Below are positions 5,979 to 11,104 of a stretch of DNA of 11,104 nucleotides, one piece after another. Position numbers and translations under genes: made by a program. This stretch comes from Methanobrevibacter sp. (GTDB taxonomy: Archaea; Methanobacteriota; Methanobacteria; Methanobacteriales; Methanobacteriaceae). Location: contig JADLKP010000053.1 of assembly GCA_016838945.1 (NCBI GenBank), forward strand, positions 1 to 11,104. Direction: 5' to 3'. Within the stretch, counting starts at the first letter, position 1. Each line of letters opens with the position of its first letter. Under the pieces are notes generated by a model that was not told where the DNA came from, searched no databases, and was given only the letters and a program-made list of their open reading frames with translations.

Positions 5979-7631
5979 TTATTTTGCTGGAATGATGATA
6001 GATCTTTCACCTGCAGGTTCGAATTCTCTTAAAGCACCTTTAGCAAATTCTGCTCTGACTTTAGTGAAGTCGAATGGCAAGTTCTTGTCAGCAAATGCAA
6101 TTTTTACGAGAGGGTTAACTGCAAATGCGTCTCCACGAGCACTGTGAGGTGCTTGTGCGATACCTGCATATTCACCTTGGTGACCTACATTCATTGCATA
6201 GTTAGGATAGTTAGGTCCTCTTAATTCAAGTGGTAAACCTTCGTCGTTTCTGATAGCGAATACGTTAGCTGCACCACATTGATCTTGCAAGTCGTAACCG
6301 TAGAATCCTAATCTGGAATGTTGTTCTTTGTGTAAGTATTGTGCTAAGTACCATCCAGATAAACCAGTTTGTGCATTACCAGTTGCGAATGCAGTGGAAA
6401 TACCTGCAGCTGCAGATATAACAGCAGCTCTTTGAGAACCACCGAAGTGGGTTTCAAGTAAAGCTGGGTATTCTTCGTATTGTTCAAGTGAGTAGAATGC
6501 TACTTCAGAACCTACATCAAGAACAGTGTCCATGTTGTTAGGTGCGGAACATAAGTCTCCGTATTTGTCTTCTACGTAATCTTTACCGAAGTAAGAGAAG
6601 TCGTCTAATACGTTATCGGTGTATGCTGCGGTAGCATATTGAGTAAATCCTACACCACCAGACATGTAAGATCCTAACCAAATTTGGTCATATAAAGCAG
6701 CACCTAAAGCTACTACTTCTAATGAGGATTCTACAGGGTCGTCAGTTACTCTGGATGCTTGACAGATATCTGCCATAAATCCGAATGGTACACCACCGAG
6801 TTCGTTACCTGCTCTTGCTCTTCTGATTGGTAAGTAAGTACCCATACCAATTACTTCTGCGTGTTTGGATGCGTAAGCGAAGTCACCAGTAGCACCTTCA
6901 CCTGCACATTGTCCATATGCGGAAATCATGGACATACCAATTTGCATAGCAGACCATCTGGAAGTGGTACCACCATCACAGACTCTACCTACAACAGATG
7001 GAACTCTTACAATTTGCCAAATAGCTCCGCCAACTTCAGCTTTTAAAGCTTCAGCTTGTTCTTCTGGGAACTCTTTGTTGATGTCTAATACAAATGCAGG
7101 GTCAATTTCTGCTGCTAAGTCGTCGTCACCAGTAAATACTTTTACGTAGGAGTCATCTACTAATAATGGATTAGTTTCTACCATGTGTTCTTGTACTACA
7201 GCTGCACCAGGCATAGCGTGGTTTACAACTTCTAAGTAGTTGGTAATGGTTTCAGGAGTTACTTCCATACCTAACCTTTTTTCGAGTACGTTGTGAGCAG
7301 TGTTTAATCCTACGATTACAGTTTTTCTGATATCGTCCCAAGCTTGTTGCATTGCTGCGTTGTTTATAAAGTGTAAATCGTCTCCTTCTACGAAGGTGTC
7401 AGTACCGGATAATTGGTAGGACATTAAAGCTCTTTGACCGAGTGGGTTACCAATGTCAGGGTTGTACATTGGGATTCCTCTTGCCTCAGCAATTGCTTTA
7501 CCTTCGTTTACAAATTCAGTTTTTCTTTCAGATTGAGTCCAACCGCCCATATTATAGAAGGTAGTAGTTTTTTCTTCTGGAGCTTCTTTGAACTTTTTAG
7601 TCATTGCATCTAAGAATTTTTTATCAGCCAT
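5979..7631 (-). CDS. mcrA: Methyl-coenzyme M reductase I subunit alpha
   Basis: McrA is the large subunit of the (alpha beta gamma)2 enzyme that reduces methyl-CoM with coenzyme B to methane and heterodisulfide, using nickel F430. The length of 550 residues is normal. In Methanothermobacter numbering the axial nickel ligand Gln147 is present (GAAVVQEHM). So are the residues known to be modified in the family: His257, Arg271 (LPIRR), Gln400 (FGGSQR), Gly445, Asp450 and Cys452 (GFYGYDLQDQCG). Substrate-channel Phe329, Tyr332, Phe443 and Tyr444 are intact; the first two are one residue lower than in the reference because of a compensated indel. The ATG has a perfect AAGGAGGT site (7640-7647) overlapping the mcrG stop. 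The sequence is of type I (mcr), not type II (mrt), judged mainly from mcrC and mtr context. Confidence 0.99.
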   Translation of the reverse strand: MADKKFLDAMTKKFKEAPEEKTTTFYNMGGWTQSERKTEFVNEGKAIAEARGIPMYNPDIGNPLGQRALMSYQLSGTDTFVEGDDLHFINNAAMQQAWDDIRKTVIVGLNTAHNVLEKRLGMEVTPETITNYLEVVNHAMPGAAVVQEHMVETNPLLVDDSYVKVFTGDDDLAAEIDPAFVLDINKEFPEEQAEALKAEVGGAIWQIVRVPSVVGRVCDGGTTSRWSAMQIGMSMISAYGQCAGEGATGDFAYASKHAEVIGMGTYLPIRRARAGNELGGVPFGFMADICQASRVTDDPVESSLEVVALGAALYDQIWLGSYMSGGVGFTQYATAAYTDNVLDDFSYFGKDYVEDKYGDLCSAPNNMDTVLDVGSEVAFYSLEQYEEYPALLETHFGGSQRAAVISAAAGISTAFATGNAQTGLSGWYLAQYLHKEQHSRLGFYGYDLQDQCGAANVFAIRNDEGLPLELRGPNYPNYAMNVGHQGEYAGIAQAPHSARGDAFAVNPLVKIAFADKNLPFDFTKVRAEFAKGALREFEPAGERSIIIPAK

Positions 7632-7645
7632 TTTAATAAACCTCC

Positions 7646-8398
7646 TTAATATTCTGGGTTGTAACCAAATTGAGATCTAGTGACGTGTATTTGTCTTAAG
7701 ACAGTTACAGCGTCTTCGTCATCTTTATAAGCTTCACCATCACATCTGTAGATTGTGGTTTTAGCTCTGAGAGTTTCTTCATCTAATGGTTCACCTAATA
7801 CAACAGGTTCATCTAATTCGTGACCAATTTGGTCTTTTACCATTTCTACGTTACCGGTTTCTTTGTTGAGTACTTGTCTTCTTAACATGTCGAACATTAA
7901 ACCGTTTTCATCGAGTCTTAAAGAGTGACCGTGTACACCAGAACCTCTGATTCCAGTACGTGCGGTATCGAAGTATTCATTTTCTAAGATTTCTTTGGAA
8001 ATTCTTTCTAAGTCTCTTTCACGAGCTTCGATAATTTGTCTACCGGATAAAGTACCGGTATCGATACCTCTGTATCTGTATACGTAGGATCTAGCTCTTA
8101 AGAATGGTTGAGCTGGAGCAAAGTACATGGAGTCTACAAATTGGATGTATCTTACTCTGTCCCCTGCTTTTGCACCGTCAATAGGTTCTACAATTTCTCT
8201 AATAATGTCATCAGGTTCATCGAGTTCGTCGAGAGGTGGGTGTACTGATTTGTATTCTTCACCTGGAGCTCTGTGACCTAATAATTTTACTACATCTTCA
8301 TCAGATATTTCTCTTAAAACTTCTAACTCAACATCTGGGTTAGTGTATTTTCTTCTGTTTTCAGCTACCTGAGAAGTTCCTGGATAATATTGTGCCAT
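7646..8398 (-). CDS. mcrG: Methyl-coenzyme M reductase I subunit gamma
   Basis: McrG is the small subunit of the soluble cytoplasmic Mcr hexamer. It has 250 residues, normal for the family. F430-contact residues fall at the positions known from Methanothermobacter: Leu117, Ser118 and Arg120 in GTLSGRQ, and His156 in GSGVHGHSLR. The first half carries the conserved GHRAPGEEYKSVHPPL block (about 41-56). The start ATG lies two bases after the mcrC stop. It has an AGGAGATG ribosome site embedded in the last codons of mcrC, so translation of the two is probably coupled. The gene is followed by mcrA after 14 bases. Confidence 0.99.
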   Translation of the reverse strand: MAQYYPGTSQVAENRRKYTNPDVELEVLREISDEDVVKLLGHRAPGEEYKSVHPPLDELDEPDDIIREIVEPIDGAKAGDRVRYIQFVDSMYFAPAQPFLRARSYVYRYRGIDTGTLSGRQIIEARERDLERISKEILENEYFDTARTGIRGSGVHGHSLRLDENGLMFDMLRRQVLNKETGNVEMVKDQIGHELDEPVVLGEPLDEETLRAKTTIYRCDGEAYKDDEDAVTVLRQIHVTRSQFGYNPEY

Positions 8399-8400
8399 AA

Positions 8401-8997
8401 TTATGCATCTCCTAATGTTAATCTAACTTTTCTAATAATCTCATCTAATTTTTCTTGAGACACTGTTTGTCCCCTAATAACACCTGATACTATGTTCATG
8501 ATTTTACCTTCTGTTTTTACCTCTTCAGGCATGACCTTTGCGGTTTTGACACCGATTTTTGCAAAATCTTCAAAGTCTACAGGATATTCACAAATAATTA
8601 CACAAGGTTTGTTAACGTTACGCAAGATTAATCTTGCCTTATATGTAATATGATTTCTTACACCACCTAAATGAACCACTATAACCTTAAACTTTTGCAT
8701 TTGTTCAACCTCTTTATCGGTTAATCCAAAAGCATTTCCTGCACCACCGGCAGGAGCATCATGTGGAACACCACTACCTGCATCCAATATCATGGTACTG
8801 GTTAATAGGTTCGCTTCACGTAAACCAAAGGTTATTTCACAAACAGGTTTGGTAATGTGTCTACGACCTGGAGACATGGCAACTGCCAAAACATCACTTC
8901 CACATTCTGCGAAAGTTCCTCTTTGAGCAATTCCTCCTCCTTCACCAAGACCTCTTGTTTCCCTACAGTCTACAAGATGTGTGCATCTTCCAATCAT
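8401..8997 (-). CDS. mcrC: Methyl-coenzyme M reductase operon protein C
   Basis: McrC is not a subunit of the mature enzyme. Family work places it in the ATP-dependent complex that reductively activates Mcr nickel. The protein has 198 residues, full length, and begins MIGRCTHLVDCRETRG. The Cys- and Gly-rich N-terminal block (CRETRGLGEGGGIAQRGTFAECG, about 11-33) and the second half (VVHLGGVRNHITYKARLILRN, then CEYPVDFEDFAKIGVKTAKVMPEE) are strongly conserved in appearance. The start follows mcrD by 24 bases and has only a weak ribosome site, AGGT, at about 9009-9012. Its presence supports the isoenzyme I assignment, because mrt operons usually lack this gene. Confidence 0.97.
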   Translation of the reverse strand: MIGRCTHLVDCRETRGLGEGGGIAQRGTFAECGSDVLAVAMSPGRRHITKPVCEITFGLREANLLTSTMILDAGSGVPHDAPAGGAGNAFGLTDKEVEQMQKFKVIVVHLGGVRNHITYKARLILRNVNKPCVIICEYPVDFEDFAKIGVKTAKVMPEEVKTEGKIMNIVSGVIRGQTVSQEKLDEIIRKVRLTLGDA

Positions 8998-9021
8998 ATT
9001 ATCAATAACCTAGATATTTGC

Positions 9022-9477
9022 TTATTCCAATGTATCTCTTTTTAGAATAGAGACATGATCCTTAAATTTAGAACGGGTATCTGCGATACCTACCAATTCA
9101 TCAGGAATTTCTGTATTTTCACCATATTTCAGTCCATCAGTAACAGTTCTTTGTTTTCTGATGTATTGGGATTTGCTAGTATTAATATCAAATCCAGTAT
9201 CAATGTGTTCATCACATATTGATCTGATTTCTTCAATACCAGATTCATCATATAATTCTACAAAAATTCTGCCAGTCTTAACTTTCAATTCAACTTCCTC
9301 ACCATTTACTACGATGATTCTGCGATCGCCATAAATACGGTCAATTTCATCTTGAGGTGGAAGTCTTGGACCTTGAATGACAGTTCTTTTAACTGAATCT
9401 AAAGATTCAATATCATTCAATACCTTTTCAGTTGTGTCTGTACCTAAAATTCTGTGTGGAAATATTTCAATATCCAT
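9022..9477 (-). CDS. mcrD: Methyl-coenzyme M reductase operon protein D
   Basis: McrD is an accessory protein of mcr operons. It has been found associated with apo-Mcr, suggesting a role in assembly or cofactor loading, and is not part of the active enzyme. The chosen ATG gives 151 residues beginning MDIEIFPHRILGTDTTEKVL. A longer reading from TTG at 9498 would add seven residues encoded by the ribosome site itself (GAGGT, 9485-9489, 7 nt before the ATG), so it is rejected. Blocks typical of the family are VIQGPRLPP, KVKTGRIFVELY and RKQRTVTDGLKYG. No membrane segment or cofactor motif is visible. A 95-base AT-rich spacer separates it from mcrB, the longest gap inside the mcr operon. Confidence 0.96.
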   Translation of the reverse strand: MDIEIFPHRILGTDTTEKVLNDIESLDSVKRTVIQGPRLPPQDEIDRIYGDRRIIVVNGEEVELKVKTGRIFVELYDESGIEEIRSICDEHIDTGFDINTSKSQYIRKQRTVTDGLKYGENTEIPDELVGIADTRSKFKDHVSILKRDTLE

Positions 9478-9572
9478 TATTTTAACCTCATTATTCAAAT
9501 CCGAATGATTTAAATATTTATGTTAATGTGAATTTTAAATTAGATTTTAATTAACAAAAATTAATTCGATAA
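9478..9572 (-). other. 95-base mcrB-mcrD spacer
   Basis: This is the only sizeable gap within either operon. It is almost entirely A and T. A weak inverted repeat (9549-9554 and 9561-9566, 6 bp) follows the mcrB stop on the minus strand but lacks a U-tract, so I do not call it a terminator. The region could be an mRNA processing site or simply a long spacer. Confidence 0.4.
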
Positions 9573-10904
9573 TTAGATGTCACCTTTAATCTCAGCAGCT
9601 GCTAAAGCAACATATTTGAGTGGTTCTCTGAATTCGTCAATCTCACTGTATACTTCTTTAATTAATCCAGAAGTTGCTTCTGGAGAGAAGAGTTGGGTAC
9701 CAGCATCTAATGCCATACCTGCAGCTACACAAGGGATAGTAAATCCTTTACTGTGTCTAGTTACTACGTGGTTACCGTTGAATAAACCAGGACCTCCTCC
9801 ACCATAGATAGAGTGAGAGAAGAAAGAGAATCCTACAGCTACCCCTTCAGCTCTACCGAAGTCAATACCAGGTAAACCGGTAGCGAATTCGATATTGTCG
9901 TTGAAGTAAAGAATAGTTGATGGAATACCTTGAGCAGCTCTTGCTGCACCGACGTTAACCATAATAGCAGCAGTACATCCAGCAGCAGCATATGCGTTCC
10001 ATTTAGCTGCGTCACTAGTTGCATACATGTTGTATCCAGTTAATTCTTTTTCTACAGCGATTACACCATCTGCTTCAGCTTTAGCAATTGTGTCTTGTAC
10101 GATAGAACCTACAGTTCCTTCTTTTGCGTTGTCTTGTACGAGACCTAATACCATATTGTCAGCGTTTAAACCTTGGTAAGCTAAACCTAATAAATGCATT
10201 CTTTCGTAAGCACCTACTGCGTCACCCATTTCAAACATTGCAGTTTGTTCGAAAATACTTGCGAGTGCAGTTGATTGTAATGTATTTTTCAAGGTAGCAG
10301 CTACGAAGTCGTTTGCTTTAATGTTTCTTAAGGAGTAACCAGGACCTTCTAATTTTTGTGGGATATCTAACATGGTTTTTAAGTTAGAACCCATGTACTC
10401 TACAGATTGTGGGTATCTTCCTAAAACAGCAGCTTTTACCATGTTTGCATCGTACATGTTTACGTCAAACTCTTTGATAATAGCTTGAGTTAATGCAGTT
10501 GCAGTAGCTAAGGTTGCTACGGAATATTCTGCGGAAGAGTCTAATCTGATAGTTGGAATTTGAACTAAAATTCTTTTTCCACCAGAGAGTACTTCACATT
10601 TAGTATCATCGTCTTCATTTACTTGAAGCATTTCCTTCATAGTAGCGTTAATGGAATCAGCTTGAGCTACGATGTCAAGATCCATTTCTCTACCTAAGAT
10701 TTTAGATTTAGCTCCACCGACGGAAGCAGTTTTTAAAGATTTTTCGATTCCTTCTAAGTTTACAGCTACAGTTCTTTTAACACCGCTAATAATGTTCTTA
10801 ATAGCAGGGTTACGTAACGGACTTAGAGCTTCGATTGGTACATCAGATTCTACTAATGAACCTCTGTCGTCGTATAAATCGACTTTATCATCAAACTTTG
10901 CCAA
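9573..10904 (-). CDS. mcrB: Methyl-coenzyme M reductase I subunit beta
   Basis: McrB is the middle-sized subunit of Mcr and helps to form the coenzyme B channel and coenzyme M site. It has 443 residues, the usual family length. Channel and substrate residues sit at their Methanothermobacter positions: Phe361, His364, Ser365, Tyr367 and Gly369 in FSFFSHSIYGGGGPG, and His379 in FNGNHVVTRHS. The start is TTG. It encodes the expected N-terminus MAKFDDKVDLYDD, has the ribosome site GGAGGG (10911-10916) 6 nt upstream, and no in-frame ATG occurs until codon 74. It is the first gene of the mcr operon, after a leader of about 110 bases rich in inverted repeats. Confidence 0.98.
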   Translation of the reverse strand: MAKFDDKVDLYDDRGSLVESDVPIEALSPLRNPAIKNIISGVKRTVAVNLEGIEKSLKTASVGGAKSKILGREMDLDIVAQADSINATMKEMLQVNEDDDTKCEVLSGGKRILVQIPTIRLDSSAEYSVATLATATALTQAIIKEFDVNMYDANMVKAAVLGRYPQSVEYMGSNLKTMLDIPQKLEGPGYSLRNIKANDFVAATLKNTLQSTALASIFEQTAMFEMGDAVGAYERMHLLGLAYQGLNADNMVLGLVQDNAKEGTVGSIVQDTIAKAEADGVIAVEKELTGYNMYATSDAAKWNAYAAAGCTAAIMVNVGAARAAQGIPSTILYFNDNIEFATGLPGIDFGRAEGVAVGFSFFSHSIYGGGGPGLFNGNHVVTRHSKGFTIPCVAAGMALDAGTQLFSPEATSGLIKEVYSEIDEFREPLKYVALAAAEIKGDI

Positions 10905-10910
10905 TTTTTT

Positions 10911-10916
10911 CCCTCC
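10911..10916 (-). promoter_or_regulatory. mcrB: Ribosome binding site setting the TTG start of mcrB
   Basis: The minus strand reads TTTAGGAGGG followed by six A and then TTG. The strong purine-rich match to the 16S rRNA end at normal spacing fixes TTG 10902-10904 as the start, in agreement with the conserved McrB N-terminus. Confidence 0.85.
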
Positions 10917-10933
10917 TAAATAAATAGAGTTAA

Positions 10934-11017
10934 TATACCACTCAACAAAAAACCATTTCGGTTTTTAGTGAGTAAGCTATAGAGCAAAATTTTTGCAATA
11001 GCCAGCTATTTGGTATA
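10934..11017 (-). ncRNA. Candidate structured 5' leader of the mcr mRNA
   Basis: Several inverted repeats fill the predicted mcr leader. TATACCA (10934-10940) and TGGTATA (11011-11017) could close the whole element. Inside, an imperfect hairpin joins 10940-10954 and 10960-10973. A second joins 10976-10980 and 10998-11002 with an inner GCAAAA/TTTTGC stem (10984-10996). AATAGC (10997-11002) can instead pair with GCTATT (11005-11010). The predicted transcription start, from the TATA box at 11039-11049, is near 11018, exactly at the closing stem; the ribosome site lies just beyond the other end. The repeats are seen directly; the fold and any regulatory role are inferred. No known riboswitch class was recognised. 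Confidence 0.4.
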
Positions 11018-11038
11018 CAGATATTACTTTATTTAAAA

Positions 11039-11049
11039 TATAATATAAA
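11039..11049 (-). promoter_or_regulatory. mcrB: Likely TATA box (box A) of the mcr operon
   Basis: The minus strand reads TTTATATTATA, preceded by the partly purine-rich ACGAATG as a possible TFB-recognition element. About 25 bases downstream this predicts a start near 11018-11022 and a leader of about 115 nt before mcrB. It is the best box-A match in the sequence upstream of mcrB. Confidence 0.6.
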
Positions 11050-11104
11050 CATTCGTTTAAGAATTAAATAGAAAACTTTATAAGTAATAACAATTTTTAA
11101 TTTT

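Noticed and set aside
5979..7631. Assignment of the alpha subunit to isoenzyme II (mrtA)
   Set aside because: The operon contains mcrC and sits directly before mtr, as in isoenzyme I operons; mrt operons are usually BDGA without mcrC and not linked to mtr.
9549..9566. Terminator between mcrB and mcrD
   Set aside because: The 6-bp AT-only stem lacks a following U-tract, and termination here would separate subunit genes that are needed together.

Overview
The window comes from a low-GC, hydrogenotrophic methanogenic archaeon of the order Methanobacteriales, most likely Methanobrevibacter or a close relative. All thirteen genes lie on the minus strand. They form two complete operons for the last two steps of methanogenesis. 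The genus call rests on protein similarity recalled from memory plus the AT-rich codon and spacer composition; no search was run.

Reading in the direction of transcription (high to low coordinates): a promoter and a roughly 110-nt, inverted-repeat-rich leader (11049-10905) precede mcrB-mcrD-mcrC-mcrG-mcrA (10904-5979). These encode methyl-coenzyme M reductase and two accessory proteins. The presence of mcrC and the tandem position before mtr identify this as isoenzyme I (mcr, not mrt). A nested double hairpin with a U-tract (5956-5891) ends the mcr unit. A 785-bp AT-rich non-coding stretch (5194-5978) follows, with a second promoter and several palindromes. Then comes mtrE-D-C-B-A-F-G-H (5193-281), the sodium-pumping N5-methyl-tetrahydromethanopterin:coenzyme M methyltransferase, closed by a second nested hairpin (287-225). 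The last 224 bases are AT-rich and hold a short tandem repeat.

The two complexes act in series. Mtr moves the methyl group from tetrahydromethanopterin to coenzyme M and exports Na+. Mcr then reduces methyl-CoM with coenzyme B, giving methane and the CoM-CoB heterodisulfide. Every active-site residue of McrA, McrB and McrG that I could place is intact. So is the cobamide-ligand histidine of MtrA. Nothing is frameshifted or broken.

The coding content is core metabolism and well known. The less explained material is in the non-coding DNA: a possible multi-branched mcr leader with two mutually exclusive hairpins; a cluster of three ATGGNCTAAA motifs just upstream of the likely mtr TATA box; an 11-bp-arm inverted repeat at the predicted mtr transcription start; two further long palindromes in the mcr-mtr gap; and a shared two-tier terminator design. 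Starts were refined for mcrD (9477) and mtrC (3605), and mcrB appears to begin with TTG.
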